A stretch of DNA of 64,000 nt from Devosia sp. Leaf420 (GCF_001425445.1 NZ_LMQU01000009.1:79817-143816), one strand, 5' to 3'. Shown: positions 26,246 to 35,822, counted from the stretch's first letter. Notes: generated by a model not told the origin, from the letters alone. Program-made: numbers and translations.

Positions 26246-26573
26246 CCGGCTTGAACTATGCACAACACCATCTGATGGAATGGTAAATACTTGGCAAACA
26301 GCGGTTGTTTTCCTGCTTGGATGTGCCGATACGTTCCGCTCAAGTCGTTGATAGACGTAGCAAATTGATGCCAAGTAGATCGCGGTGATGAATGGTGTCT
26401 AAAATGCGACCCAATTCTTCAACATGTTGAAAACCATCACTTATTTTACCCGAAAAGCACGCGTTCTGAGGTGCTCGATTAACGCAATGGCAATGAGTGG
26501 GGGCTAGTTTTGCCATATCTTCGCTGTGACCGGCCGTGAGGCGTCACGAGGACGTGTAAAAGGAGCCTGGGAC
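26246..26573. other. AT-rich divergent intergenic region upstream of flp (328 bp)
   Basis: No coding frame is supported here. The stretch is markedly more AT-rich than its surroundings (e.g. aaccatcacttattttacccg) and separates the minus-strand N-domain gene from the plus-strand pilin gene, so it should hold promoters for both. The AGGAG ribosome site of the first pilin is at 26561-26565. Confidence 0.6.
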
Positions 26574-26759
26574 ATGAATATTTTGGCACGTTTCGCGCAG
26601 GACGAATCCGGCGCAACTGCAATCGAATACGGCCTCATCGCCGCACTTATCTCGGTCGTCATCATCGGCGCTGTCAGCGCTCTTGGCGGTCAGCTATTTA
26701 GCGTTTTCAATAACATCAACACCAAGCTTGGTGGCACTGCGGCGGTCAAGGGCACCTAA
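26574..26759 (+). CDS. flp: Flp-type IVb pilin (first copy)
   Basis: A 61-residue prepilin. The leader MNILARFAQDESG ends at a Gly, followed by ATAIEYGLIAALISVVIIG, the Flp motif with Glu-Tyr at mature positions 5-6 that CpaA/TadV cleaves before; the rest is a short polar tail ending AAVKGT. It forms the fibre of the Tad pilus used for surface attachment. The ATG at 26574 has AGGAG nine bases upstream. A terminator follows, so it may be made in excess over downstream genes. Confidence 0.95.
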   Translation: MNILARFAQDESGATAIEYGLIAALISVVIIGAVSALGGQLFSVFNNINTKLGGTAAVKGT

Positions 26760-26785
26760 GCAAAAGACCGCTGCTGAGTTAGGAA

Positions 26786-26807
26786 GGGGCTCTATGAGCC
26801 CCTTTTT
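26786..26807 (+). terminator. Rho-independent terminator after first flp
   Basis: Stem GGGGCTC/GAGCCCC with a TAT loop and a T5 tail lies 26 bases after the pilin stop, before the second pilin gene. Confidence 0.88.
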
Positions 26808-26856
26808 CATTTTTAAACAATTCTAGTGTCTCATGCGTCAATCGGGGGCGATTGAT

Positions 26857-27045
26857 ATGAATATGTTCATCTTGGCACAGAGGCTTAGGGCCGATCAGTC
26901 GGGAGCTACCGCCATTGAATACGGCCTTATCGGGGCTCTTATCTCAGTGGTCATCGTCGGCGCGCTGACGGCGCTCAACGGCAGCATGGTCGATATGTAC
27001 GAGTATATCCGGAGCTACTTGGTTCCTGTCTTGTCTGGTTCCTGA
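26857..27045 (+). CDS. flp: Flp-type IVb pilin (second copy)
   Basis: A 62-residue prepilin with a slightly longer leader (MNMFILAQRLRADQSG) and the same ATAIEYGLIGALISVVIVG core, but a different tail (MVDMYEYIRSYLVPVLSGS, more hydrophobic and Tyr-rich). It could be a minor pilin or an alternative subunit. It lies between the terminator of the first pilin and cpaA, with cpaA starting only seven bases after its stop, so it is likely the first gene of the cpaA transcript. Confidence 0.93.
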   Translation: MNMFILAQRLRADQSGATAIEYGLIGALISVVIVGALTALNGSMVDMYEYIRSYLVPVLSGS

Positions 27046-27052
27046 GGACATC

Positions 27053-27553
27053 ATGTGGACCCTAGCCCTTTTTTTGTTTCCAGCCTTCATGGCCTTCGCC
27101 GCGTCGTCCGATCTGTTGACGATGAAAATATCAAATAGGCTGGTCATCGCACTCACCGCGACCTTCTTTGTCGTCGCCATTGCCGTCAATTTACCGCTTG
27201 AGCAGATCGGCATGCATCTTTTGTGCGCGTCGGTTGTGCTTCTCTGTGCCTTCGTGATGTTCGCGTTCGGCTGGATCGGCGGCGGAGATGCCAAACTTGC
27301 GGCTGCGACGACGCTCTGGCTGGGTTTTGGTATAACTCTGCCCTATCTGCTTTTGGCAGGCATGCTGGGCGGGACCCTCACATTGCTTATTTTGAGCCTG
27401 CGTGCTCTTCCGCTCAACCCGCTTATAGCGCGCTGGGAATGGATTGCTCGTCTGCACGACAAGAAATCAGGCGTGCCCTATGGCATCGCCATGGCGGTTG
27501 CCGCGATCATGGTCTACTCGAACACAGTAATTTTCGAACGACTCATCGCCTGA
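27053..27553 (+). CDS. cpaA: Prepilin peptidase (CpaA/TadV)
   Basis: A 166-residue type IV prepilin peptidase (A24 family) with about five membrane helices. Both catalytic aspartates are visible: SSDLLTMKISN in the N-terminal part and GGGDAKL in the middle. The N-methylase half found in PilD is absent, as is normal for Tad systems. It processes Flp and TadE-like prepilins at the inner membrane. It starts seven bases after the second pilin. Confidence 0.94.
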   Translation: MWTLALFLFPAFMAFAASSDLLTMKISNRLVIALTATFFVVAIAVNLPLEQIGMHLLCASVVLLCAFVMFAFGWIGGGDAKLAAATTLWLGFGITLPYLLLAGMLGGTLTLLILSLRALPLNPLIARWEWIARLHDKKSGVPYGIAMAVAAIMVYSNTVIFERLIA

Positions 27554-27606
27554 ACTAGCAACGGTCCGATTACGCCTGCAAGAACAAAGCTAATGGCGGC
27601 AGGCAA

Positions 27607-27656
27607 TTAAGATCTTGTTTACCTTGTGTCATAAGGCTCGATTAACCAAACTTTGA
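27607..27656. promoter_or_regulatory. Two near-consensus CtrA-type sites upstream of cpaB
   Basis: TTAA-N7-TTTA at 27607-27621 and TTAA-N7-TTGA at 27642-27656 lie in the 165-base gap before cpaB. Each differs from TTAA-N7-TTAA by one base. In Caulobacter the pilin and cpa genes are under CtrA control, which makes these plausible but unproven. Confidence 0.3.
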
Positions 27657-27718
27657 CCCTTTGATCGCATAGTTACCCGGTGGAATTGGGCATTTGCCCA
27701 GCGTAACCGGAGTGGGTC

Positions 27719-28654
27719 ATGAGACCAGCACGTATCATCCTGGTGGTAGTTGCCCTGGTCGCTGGCGGGCTCGCCGCTATCCTTGTACTTCGCGGCGGAC
27801 AGGCACCTTCGACGACCGAAGTCGTCACGCAGGTGGTAGAGGAAGCCAAGACCCAGATCCTCGTTGCCAAGGCACCGATCGGGGTGGGCGAGAGGCTCAA
27901 GCCGGAAAATGTCGAGTGGCAGGATTGGCCCGAAGGCGCCATTCGTCCCGAATATGTAACCGTCTCATCGATGCCGGATGCTCCGGCGACGCTGACTGGT
28001 GCCGTGGCGCGCTTTGAATTTTTCCCCGGCGAACCCATTCGCGAGCAGAAGCTCGTCAAATCCGATCAGGGTTATCTCTCGGCTGTTCTCGCGTCCGGCA
28101 TGCGCGGCGTGTCGGTTGGCGTCACCGCCGTCTCGAGCGCCGGCGGGTTCGTCGTGCCAAACGATCATGTCGACGTTGTCCTGACGACCGCGACTAATGG
28201 CGGGCAGCAGTCCGAAGTCGTCCTTTCCAATGTCCGCGTGCTCGCGATCGGCAAGCGCCTTGGCGAACTTGGCATGAGCGGCGGCGACGAGACTGGCGAG
28301 GCCGAAACTCCAGCGCCGGAGCCGTTCGACAACAGCACGATCGCGACCCTCGAACTGACCCCGCCCCAAGCCGAAACCCTGATCAACGCCTCTATGCGCG
28401 GCCAATTGAGCCTAAGCCTTCGGTCGATCGTCGATTTCGGCAAGACCGCCGACACGCAGCGGCCGGCGAGCGCCAGCCAATCTGTGCGGGTTATTCGTGC
28501 CGGTAAGGAACAAAGCGTGCTCGCAGGGTCGCTGTCGAGCAGTGCGCCAATCGAAACGCAGCCGCCCGATCAGTTCGTGGCGACGGAGACGACTGCGCCC
28601 GCACTGCCTGAAATTCAGGTTGAAACCGCCCAGCCGCAGCTGATGCCGCAGTGA
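27719..28654 (+). CDS. cpaB: Flp pilus assembly protein CpaB/RcpC
   Basis: A 311-residue protein with an N-terminal membrane anchor (IILVVVALVAGGLAAILVL), a SAF-like domain starting at ILVAKAPIGVGERLKPENVEWQDWP, and the RcpC region VSVGVTAVSSAGGFVVPNDHVDVVLT. The C-terminal 90 residues are Pro/Glu/Thr-rich and probably unstructured. CpaB is periplasmic and works with the CpaC secretin. It opens a run of plus-strand genes cpaB-cpaC-cpaE-cpaF-tadB-tadC with short gaps. Confidence 0.94.
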   Translation: MRPARIILVVVALVAGGLAAILVLRGGQAPSTTEVVTQVVEEAKTQILVAKAPIGVGERLKPENVEWQDWPEGAIRPEYVTVSSMPDAPATLTGAVARFEFFPGEPIREQKLVKSDQGYLSAVLASGMRGVSVGVTAVSSAGGFVVPNDHVDVVLTTATNGGQQSEVVLSNVRVLAIGKRLGELGMSGGDETGEAETPAPEPFDNSTIATLELTPPQAETLINASMRGQLSLSLRSIVDFGKTADTQRPASASQSVRVIRAGKEQSVLAGSLSSSAPIETQPPDQFVATETTAPALPEIQVETAQPQLMPQ

Positions 28655-28667
28655 GGGAGAGATGGAA

Positions 28668-30062
28668 ATGATCGCCAAATCAACGAGACTATCTCGATCC
28701 CTGCGCCATTGGCTCGTTGCCAGCGCCATCGGCAGCTTGTCACTTGCAGTTGCGACTCCTGCCGTGGCCCAGGCACAGATCAATGTTTCTTCGACGGCCT
28801 ATGGCGGGCAGCGAGATATCGATCTTGAATTGAACAAGTCGATGATCGTCGATCTCCCTGCTGGCGTTGCCGAGGTGATCGTCTCGCAGCCATCGGTGGC
28901 CGCTGCGATCATGCGCACGCGCACCCGTGCCATCGTTCAGGGCATTGGCGGTGGCGACACCAATATTTTCTTCATCGATGATGCCGGCCGCACCATTCAG
29001 GTGCTCGATCTGCGCGTGATCAAGGAGCCATCCCAGGTCGGCAATGCTCTCGAAGAGGCGCTGGCCCGCGTCATCCCCGGTTCTCATATCCGCGTCGAAT
29101 CCGTCACTCTTAACGACTCGACGAACCGGGTCGTCTTGACCGGCACCGTACTGTCTTCCGATGACAAGGATCGTGCCGCCCAGGTGGCCATCCAGTTTGC
29201 GGGCGACCCGGAAAATGTTGCCAATATCATTGAGGTCGCCGGTGGGCTGCAGGTCATGCTGCAGGTCACTGTTTCGGAAATTCGTCGCACCGTTGCGCAG
29301 CAGCTCGGCATCAATCTATCGGGCACCGTCACCATCGGCTCGGCCAGCCTTGGCCTGAACAATTCAGTGACGCCAAGCACCTCGACCAACGGCTTTTCGG
29401 GCAATTTCCCGATCGGCAATACCCAGATCAACGCCTCGCTGCGGGCGCTCGAACAGCGCGGCGCGCTGCGTCTGCTGGCCCAGCCGACCCTCACAGCCGT
29501 CTCGGGCCAGGCCGCGGAATTTCTCGTCGGTGGTGAATTCCCGGTCCCAACGACGAATAGCAATGGCAGCACTTCGGTCGAGTACAAGCCTTATGGCGTC
29601 GAACTGCAGTTCACGCCCACGGTGCGCTCCAATGGCGTGATCGCGCTGACGGTCAAAACCGGTGTGTCGGAAGTGCAGACCGGCAGCTATGCGTTGACAC
29701 GGCGTGATGTGAACACCAGCGTCGAGCTTGGTGTCGGGTCGACGCTCGCCATCGGCGGGCTGCTCTCGGAAAACACCACGCAGAATATCGATCAGCTTCC
29801 GGGCTTGGGCAATATCCCGATCCTTGGCGCCCTGTTCCGCAGCCGCGAATTCCGCAGCGAGGAAACCGAACTGGTCGTTCTGGTGACCCCTTACCTGGTC
29901 AATCCCGCCCCGGTGAACACCATTCCCGTGCCGACCGACTATGCCGTGCCTGCGAGCGACGCCGAGGGCATTTTCCTCGGCAAGCTCGAAAAGCAATACG
30001 GCGTCGGCCCCGGCGGCATGCGCGGCAGTTTCAACGGCTCTGTCGGCTTCGCGCTCGATTGA
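28668..30062 (+). CDS. cpaC: Tad pilus outer-membrane secretin CpaC/RcpA
   Basis: From the ATG at 28668 (GAGGGAG eight bases upstream; the ATG at 28662 is too close to it) the protein has 464 residues. It has a signal peptide ending AVAQA, the pilus N-terminal domain (about 40-125), a BON-like region (VESVTLNDSTNRVVLTGTV), and the secretin domain with VGGEFPVP and LGVGSTLAIGGLL...LPGLGNIPILGALF, the canonical secretin signature. It forms the gated pore through which the Flp pilus leaves the outer membrane. The usual neighbour CpaD is not found after it; cpaE follows directly. Confidence 0.95.
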   Translation: MIAKSTRLSRSLRHWLVASAIGSLSLAVATPAVAQAQINVSSTAYGGQRDIDLELNKSMIVDLPAGVAEVIVSQPSVAAAIMRTRTRAIVQGIGGGDTNIFFIDDAGRTIQVLDLRVIKEPSQVGNALEEALARVIPGSHIRVESVTLNDSTNRVVLTGTVLSSDDKDRAAQVAIQFAGDPENVANIIEVAGGLQVMLQVTVSEIRRTVAQQLGINLSGTVTIGSASLGLNNSVTPSTSTNGFSGNFPIGNTQINASLRALEQRGALRLLAQPTLTAVSGQAAEFLVGGEFPVPTTNSNGSTSVEYKPYGVELQFTPTVRSNGVIALTVKTGVSEVQTGSYALTRRDVNTSVELGVGSTLAIGGLLSENTTQNIDQLPGLGNIPILGALFRSREFRSEETELVVLVTPYLVNPAPVNTIPVPTDYAVPASDAEGIFLGKLEKQYGVGPGGMRGSFNGSVGFALD

Positions 30063-30084
30063 TGATGGCGGCAGGAGAAAAGTA

Positions 30085-31362
30085 ATGAAGAGTTTCCTCA
30101 ACCCCGAAGAGCCAGCTAAGCAGGAAGAGGCCGCAGCCGATATCTCGCCCGGCGCGCGTCTTGTTCCGCGCATCACCATCCAGGCATTTTGTGAGCATTC
30201 CCAGACTGCGCAACTGGTCGAAAGCGCCGTGCATGATCGGCGTATGTCCAAGGTTGCGCTGACGACGCATAACGGCGGCATCGACGGTGCGGTCGAAACC
30301 TACAAGACCAACCCAACGCCGAACCTGATCATTGTCGAGACCTCGCTGCCGCCTGAAGAGGTGCCGCAGGCGCTGGGGCGTCTCGCCGATGTGTGCGACG
30401 CGACCACGCGCGTGATCGTCCTCGGCCACGTCAATGACGTGCTGCTCTACCGTGAGCTGATCCGCTCGGGGATTTCCGAATATATCGTCCTGCCCGCGAC
30501 CGCGCAGATCATCGTCAATTCCATCACTGACCTCTTTGCGGGTGAAGGCGCGGCGGCCATCGGGCGCACGATCGGCTTTGTCTCGGCCAAAGGCGGAGCA
30601 GGTGGCTCGACTGTCGCCCACAATGTTGCCTGGGCGATTGCCACTGGCCTCCGGCAGGATTGCCTGATCCTCGATATGGATCTCGGCTTCGGCACGGCCG
30701 GGTTGAATTTCAACCAGGACCCGCCGCATGGCATTGCCGATGCTCTGCTCGCCAACCAGAAGGTGGATCAGACCATGCTGGACCGGCTGATGAGCAAGGC
30801 GGCAAATCATATCAACCTGCTGACGGCCCCGGCAACGCTCGATCGCACCTGGGATTTTGAAGAGCGCGAATTCGAGCAGATCGTCGAGATTTGCCAGAAA
30901 TCCATGCCGGTCATCATCCTCGATATTCCCCATTCGTGGAATGCCTGGGTGCGGCACACGCTCTCGACGATCGATGAGGTGGTGATCGTCGCCGAGCCCG
31001 ATCTGGCCAATCTGCGCAATGCGAAGAACCTGGCTGACACGATCAAGGCGCTGCGGCCGACGGAAAAGGCGCCGAACCTTGTGATCAACAAGCAGGGTAT
31101 CGCCCGGCGCCCCGAGATCAGCGCGGCCGAATTCGCCGCCTCGGTCGAATGCACCTTGATCGGACAAATCGGCTTTGACGCCGCGCTCTTCGGCACGGCC
31201 GCGAACAATGGCCAGATGATCGCCGAGGTTTCGGCGAGCAATAAGGTCAACGACGTCTATCGCAATATCGGCATGCAGGTCACCGGCCGGCAGGTCGCGC
31301 ATGGCGCAGGCAAGGCGGCGGGGCTGATGAAGCTGCCCTCCTTCCTCAGAAAGCGGGCCTAG
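30085..31362 (+). CDS. cpaE: Tad pilus localisation ATPase CpaE/TadZ
   Basis: 425 residues from the ATG at 30085 (GGAG upstream). The N-terminal 140 residues form a receiver-like domain without the usual phospho-acceptor (LIIVETSLPPEEV), as in TadZ proteins. Then comes a MinD/ParA-type ATPase with deviant Walker A SAKGGAGGSTVAHN and LILDMDLGFGTAGLNF. CpaE/TadZ sets the polar location of the pilus machine. It starts 22 bases after cpaC. Confidence 0.94.
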   Translation: MKSFLNPEEPAKQEEAAADISPGARLVPRITIQAFCEHSQTAQLVESAVHDRRMSKVALTTHNGGIDGAVETYKTNPTPNLIIVETSLPPEEVPQALGRLADVCDATTRVIVLGHVNDVLLYRELIRSGISEYIVLPATAQIIVNSITDLFAGEGAAAIGRTIGFVSAKGGAGGSTVAHNVAWAIATGLRQDCLILDMDLGFGTAGLNFNQDPPHGIADALLANQKVDQTMLDRLMSKAANHINLLTAPATLDRTWDFEEREFEQIVEICQKSMPVIILDIPHSWNAWVRHTLSTIDEVVIVAEPDLANLRNAKNLADTIKALRPTEKAPNLVINKQGIARRPEISAAEFAASVECTLIGQIGFDAALFGTAANNGQMIAEVSASNKVNDVYRNIGMQVTGRQVAHGAGKAAGLMKLPSFLRKRA

Positions 31363-31397
31363 CTCCAAGAGCTCGGCGCGAAAAATAAGAGAACAAC

Positions 31398-32891
31398 ATG
31401 TTTGGCAAGCGGACGACATTTGGCGGAAATACACCGGGCGTGGCGGAGATCGCTCGCCCTGTGCCCAGCCCAACGCGCCCTGAGCCAGCTGCCGCACCGC
31501 AACGCCGCGCTTCCGACACGGACAGCATGGCCACGCGCCAGCGAACGACGGACGAAGTGCTGGACGTGCGCAATCCCGTCGATGCGCAGCGTGATCGCGA
31601 ATATTTCCAGACCAAGTCCGCGATTTTCAACGCGCTGATAGACTCCATCGATCTCAGCCAGCTCGCGACGATGGAAAGCCAGGCTGCGCGCGAGGAAATC
31701 CGCGACATCGTCGGCGAAATCATCGCGCTCAAATCAATCGTCATGTCGATTTCCGAGCAGGAAGATCTGCTTGAGGATATCTGCAACGATGTCCTCGGTT
31801 ATGGGCCGCTCGAGCCGCTGCTGGCGCGCGACGACATCGCCGATATCATGGTGAACGGCAGCCAGAAGTGCTACATCGAAGTTGGCGGCAAGGTACGCCT
31901 CACCAATGTGCGCTTCCGCGACGATGCGCATTTAATGAATGTCTGCCAGCGCATCGTGTCCCAGGTTGGCCGCCGCGTCGACGAAGGCTCGCCCATCTGC
32001 GACGCCCGTCTTCCCGATGGCTCCCGCGTCAATGTTATCGCTCCGCCGCTCGCCATCGATGGCGCTGCGCTCACCATCCGTAAGTTCAAGAAGGACAAGC
32101 TGACCCTGCAGCAGCTTGTCAAATACGGTTCGATTTCGCCTGAAGGGGCTGAAGTTCTCCGCATTCTCGGCCGCGTCCGGGCCAATGTGCTCATCTCGGG
32201 CGGTACCGGCTCGGGCAAGACGACGCTGCTCAATTGCCTGACGGCCTTCATCGAAAAGGATGAGCGCGTCATCACCTGCGAAGACTCTGCCGAACTTCAG
32301 CTGCAGCAGCCGCATGTGGTGCGTTTGGAAACCCGCCCGCCCAACCTTGAGGGCGAAGGCGAGATCACCATGCGCGATCTCATCAAGAATTGCCTCCGTA
32401 TGCGCCCCGAGCGCATCATCGTCGGCGAAGTCCGCGGCCCGGAGAGTTTTGACCTTCTCCAGGCCATGAATACGGGCCACGACGGCTCCATGGGCACGCT
32501 CCACGCCAATAGCCCGCGTGAAGCCCTGTCGCGTCTTGAATCCATGATCACCATGGGCGGCTATTCCCTGCCGAGCCGCACCATCCGCGAAATGATCGTG
32601 TCTTCGATCGACGTCATCGTCCAGGCCGCGCGTCTCCGCGACGGCTCGCGCCGCATCACCCACATTTCCGAAGTGCTCGGGATGGAAGGCGACGTCATCG
32701 TGACCCAGGACATTTTCGTCTATGACATCATGGGCGAAGACGCGAACGGCATGCTGATGGGCAAGCATCGCTCGACCGGCATCACCAAGCCGCAGTTCAC
32801 CGAGCGGGCCCGCTATTTCAACGAGGAAGCCAACCTCATCGAGGCGCTCGAAAAATCCAATACCGAGCAACACGAACTGATGGGTCGCTGA
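31398..32891 (+). CDS. cpaF: Tad pilus secretion ATPase CpaF/TadA
   Basis: A 497-residue T2SS/E (GspE-like) hexameric ATPase that powers Flp pilus extension and probably retraction. After a variable 70-residue N-terminus come the N-domain ([18 protein letters not shown]) and the ATPase core: Walker [13 protein letters not shown] (about 267-278), Asp box [10 protein letters not shown], Walker [12 protein letters not shown] and His box [10 protein letters not shown]. All catalytic motifs are intact. It is followed two bases later by tadB. Confidence 0.96.
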   Translation: MFGKRTTFGGNTPGVAEIARPVPSPTRPEPAAAPQRRASDTDSMATRQRTTDEVLDVRNPVDAQRDREYFQTKSAIFNALIDSIDLSQLATMESQAAREEIRDIVGEIIALKSIVMSISEQEDLLEDICNDVLGYGPLEPLLARDDIADIMVNGSQKCYIEVGGKVRLTNVRFRDDAHLMNVCQRIVSQVGRRVDEGSPICDARLPDGSRVNVIAPPLAIDGAALTIRKFKKDKLTLQQLVKYGSISPEGAEVLRILGRVRANVLISGGTGSGKTTLLNCLTAFIEKDERVITCEDSAELQLQQPHVVRLETRPPNLEGEGEITMRDLIKNCLRMRPERIIVGEVRGPESFDLLQAMNTGHDGSMGTLHANSPREALSRLESMITMGGYSLPSRTIREMIVSSIDVIVQAARLRDGSRRITHISEVLGMEGDVIVTQDIFVYDIMGEDANGMLMGKHRSTGITKPQFTERARYFNEEANLIEALEKSNTEQHELMGR

Positions 32892-32893
32892 CC

Positions 32894-33871
32894 ATGCTCA
32901 TGCCTATCCTGCTTGTGATCTTGGCGGTCGTCGCGGTTGGCGCGGCCGGCTTTGCGCTCGTGCCATCGGCCCTTGGCAGCAGCCGAGCCCAGAAGCGTTT
33001 GAAAACCTATCGCGGCGACATTCGCGCCAATCGTCGGGAGCTCGATGCCAATCGTACGCGCGATGCGCGCCGCAAGACGGTGCAATCGGCGCTCAAGGCC
33101 CAGTCCGATGAGCTCAATGCCAAAAAGCGCTTGACCGTATCGGACATGATCTTTCAGGCCGGCATGACCATCACGCCAGCGGCTTTTATCCGCAATAGCG
33201 TCATATTTGGTGTCGTGCTCTTCCTCATTCTACTCATCACTCAGGTGCCATATTATTTCGCGGCAATTTTCGCCGTTGCCGGCGGGTATCTGCTGCCGCG
33301 CATGTATGTGATGCGCAAGCGCAAGCAGTATCAAAACAAGTTTCTCGACGAGCTGCCGAACGCCGTCGAAGCCATCGTGCGCGGCGTCAAGACGGGGCTT
33401 CCGCTCAACGATTCCATGCGCGTCGTTGCCAAGGATACCAAGGAGCCGGTGAAGTCCGAATTCCAGCGCGTGCTTGATCAGCAGGCGTTCGGTTTCTCGA
33501 TGACGGAAGCCGTGCAGGTTCTGCTCCAGCGCGTGCCGCTTCCTGAAGTCAACTTCTTTGTCGTCGTCATCTCGGTGCAGCAACAGGCGGGCGGTAACCT
33601 CTCGGAAGCCCTCGGAAACCTGGCGCGCGTGCTGCGCAACCGCAAGAAGATGAAACAGAAGGTGGCTGCCATGTCCTCGGAAGCGAAGGCCTCCGCGGGC
33701 ATTATCGGCTCCTTGCCTATCGTCGTCGCCATCATGGTTTCGGTCGTCTCGCCCCAATATCTGTCGCCGCTGATCACGACGCCATTGGGCCAGATCTGGC
33801 TGGGCGCCGCAGCGATCATGATGTGCCTAGGCGTTTTCGTCATGAACCGCATGGTTCAGTTCGAGTTTTAG
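32894..33871 (+). CDS. tadB: Tad pilus inner-membrane platform protein TadB
   Basis: 325 residues with an N-terminal membrane helix, a basic cytoplasmic part, two helices around LFLILLITQVPYYFAAIFAVAGGYLLPRM split into about 95-140, the T2SSF domain (ELPNAVEAIVRGVKTGLPL, QQQAGGNLSEALGNLARVLRNR) and C-terminal helices. It forms with TadC the platform that couples CpaF motion to pilin assembly. Confidence 0.94.
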   Translation: MLMPILLVILAVVAVGAAGFALVPSALGSSRAQKRLKTYRGDIRANRRELDANRTRDARRKTVQSALKAQSDELNAKKRLTVSDMIFQAGMTITPAAFIRNSVIFGVVLFLILLITQVPYYFAAIFAVAGGYLLPRMYVMRKRKQYQNKFLDELPNAVEAIVRGVKTGLPLNDSMRVVAKDTKEPVKSEFQRVLDQQAFGFSMTEAVQVLLQRVPLPEVNFFVVVISVQQQAGGNLSEALGNLARVLRNRKKMKQKVAAMSSEAKASAGIIGSLPIVVAIMVSVVSPQYLSPLITTPLGQIWLGAAAIMMCLGVFVMNRMVQFEF

Positions 33872-33886
33872 GGCAGGGCATCGCAC

Positions 33887-34882
33887 ATGGTCGAAATGCT
33901 GACATCGCGCGAATTCCTGATTGCCGTTCTGGCAGCGATTTCGGCCGCCGCCGTGGTGTTCACCTTCGGCTCTTCGATGATCGTCAAGCAGGACATGAAG
34001 ACCCGCGTCAAACGCGTCGCGCTTGAGCGCGATCGGATGCGTGCCGAGGAAATGGCGCGTCTGCGGGGCGGGGGGGCGATCGATAGCCGCTCGAGCATGC
34101 GGCGCACCAAGGAAGCGCGCTCCTATATGAAGACCGCGGTGGAGCGCTTCGACCTCAAGAAGGCGTTCCAGGACGACAACACCGTCGACAAGCTCGCCAT
34201 GGGCGGTTATCGCGGCCAGGGTCACCTGACCTCGTTCCTGTTCCAACGCTTCGCCACGCCCTTTGGCGTGTTCATCATCGCGGCGTTTTATCTGCTGATC
34301 GTTATTCCCGGTGACCGGCCGGTTTTCTTGAATTTGGTGTACGCGATCGGTGCTGCGCTCGTCGGGTCCTATCTACCCGTACTGATGCTGCGGAACGCGA
34401 CACAGAAGCGCCAGCAATCTATCCGCCGTTCCTGGCCTGATTGTCTCGATCTCTTGCTGCTTTGCGTCGAAGCCGGCATGTCGATGGAACACGCGTTCAA
34501 GCGCGTGGCCCGCGAAATCGGCCAGCAGAGCGCCGAACTGGCCGAAGAGCTGACGCTGACCACAGCCGAACTGTCATTCCTCGAAGACCGCACCCGCGCC
34601 TATGAAAATCTTGGCCGCCGGACCGGTCTCGATAATGTTCGCGCTGTCATGACCGCACTTATTCAGGCTGACCGCTATGGCACCTCGGTCGGTCAGGCAC
34701 TTCGCGTCATGGCCGAAGAAGGCCGTGAATCGCGCATGATGGAAGCGGAAAAGAAGGCTGCGGCTTTGCCACCGAAGCTGACCGTGCCACTGATCCTGTT
34801 CTTCCTTCCGGTGCTCTTCATCGTCATCATGGCTCCCGCCATCATCAAGGTGATGGGCAACGGCATGATGAGCGGCGGCTGA
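33887..34882 (+). CDS. tadC: Tad pilus inner-membrane platform protein TadC
   Basis: 331 residues, the second T2SSF-domain protein. Features: N-terminal helix (LIAVLAAISAAAVVFTF), basic segment, two helices about 125-165, the T2SSF core (SWPDCLDLLLLCVEAGMSM, ALIQADRYGTSVGQALRVMAEE) and a terminal hydrophobic pair. It starts 15 bases after tadB and is the last plus-strand gene of the pilus run; tadD is convergent with it. Confidence 0.94.
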   Translation: MVEMLTSREFLIAVLAAISAAAVVFTFGSSMIVKQDMKTRVKRVALERDRMRAEEMARLRGGGAIDSRSSMRRTKEARSYMKTAVERFDLKKAFQDDNTVDKLAMGGYRGQGHLTSFLFQRFATPFGVFIIAAFYLLIVIPGDRPVFLNLVYAIGAALVGSYLPVLMLRNATQKRQQSIRRSWPDCLDLLLLCVEAGMSMEHAFKRVAREIGQQSAELAEELTLTTAELSFLEDRTRAYENLGRRTGLDNVRAVMTALIQADRYGTSVGQALRVMAEEGRESRMMEAEKKAAALPPKLTVPLILFFLPVLFIVIMAPAIIKVMGNGMMSGG

Positions 34883-34907
34883 CCGTCAAACAGTTGCAAG
34901 CTTCGGT

Positions 34908-35678
34908 TCAGCCGTTGGGAATGAGATCCCAGCGATTTTGCTGGGTCAGCATGGCCCGCACATAAGTCATGTTGGCTTCGACCTGTTCCGGCGGCAATTC
35001 CGCGGCATAGATGGCGCGCGCTTCATCGAAGCGTCCCTGGAGACCGACGACAAGGGCAAGGTTCTGGCGCGTCTGGCTTGTTGCGCCACGCATCTGCACT
35101 GCACGGCGCAAATGCTGCTCAGCCGATGCCAGATCGGAGGTCATGGCATAGGAAAGGCCCATATTGGCTTCGATCGCCGCCTCGCCAGGCGCAACGGTTG
35201 CCGCCTGCGCATAAAGCGCACGAGCCTCGGCATTGCGGCCCATCTGATCAAAGGCCGCGCCCTTGACGAGAAGCGCATTCCAGTCTGGTGCATCTGGCCG
35301 CAATGTGCGGTCGATGACGGCCACCGATTGCTCAAAGCTGCCCATCGAGACCAGAGCCTTGGCATAGGCGACGGATAGTTCGACGTCGTTTGGATAGAGC
35401 CCGATCGCCTGCTCGAGCGCGGCTGCTGCTTGTTGCGGCTGGCCGGCTGCGCGCAGGGCCGCGGCATAAAGAATGACGGTATCGCGGTCGCGCGGATTGG
35501 ATTTGTAACGCCCCGTCAGTTCCGCAAGCGTCTGCTGGCGCTGTTCCGCCGGAAGGCTCGAATAATCGGTCGCGCCAAGCTGTCCGCGATTGGAAGCGCA
35601 AGCCGATAGCGCGAGAGCTGCAACGCCGGCCAGCAGCAGCATGTGCCAGGTCCGATTGGTAGCAACGATACGCAGCAC
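34908..35678 (-). CDS. tadD: TPR lipoprotein TadD
   Basis: A 256-residue protein with a lipoprotein signal peptide (lipobox LSAC, Cys27) and at least four TPR units (e.g. ALVSMGSFEQSVAVIDRTL, AFDQMGRNAEARALYAQA). TadD is the pilotin-like outer-membrane lipoprotein that helps the Tad secretin. Here it is oriented against tadC, with a 25-base gap and no obvious terminator, and is divergent from the aminopeptidase gene. Confidence 0.88.
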   Translation of the reverse strand: MLRIVATNRTWHMLLLAGVAALALSACASNRGQLGATDYSSLPAEQRQQTLAELTGRYKSNPRDRDTVILYAAALRAAGQPQQAAAALEQAIGLYPNDVELSVAYAKALVSMGSFEQSVAVIDRTLRPDAPDWNALLVKGAAFDQMGRNAEARALYAQAATVAPGEAAIEANMGLSYAMTSDLASAEQHLRRAVQMRGATSQTRQNLALVVGLQGRFDEARAIYAAELPPEQVEANMTYVRAMLTQQNRWDLIPNG

Positions 35679-35822
35679 GGCACGACTCCTCGGGGGACTT
35701 TCCCCTCAGGCCAAGCAATAAATCATTAACCCTAATAGGCGGTTAAAGATCGCTGCCCCAGTGCGTTGCGCAAGCGAGGCGAGGGGGCTAGGTATGGTGG
35801 CGACCACACCCCGGAGTTGCCC

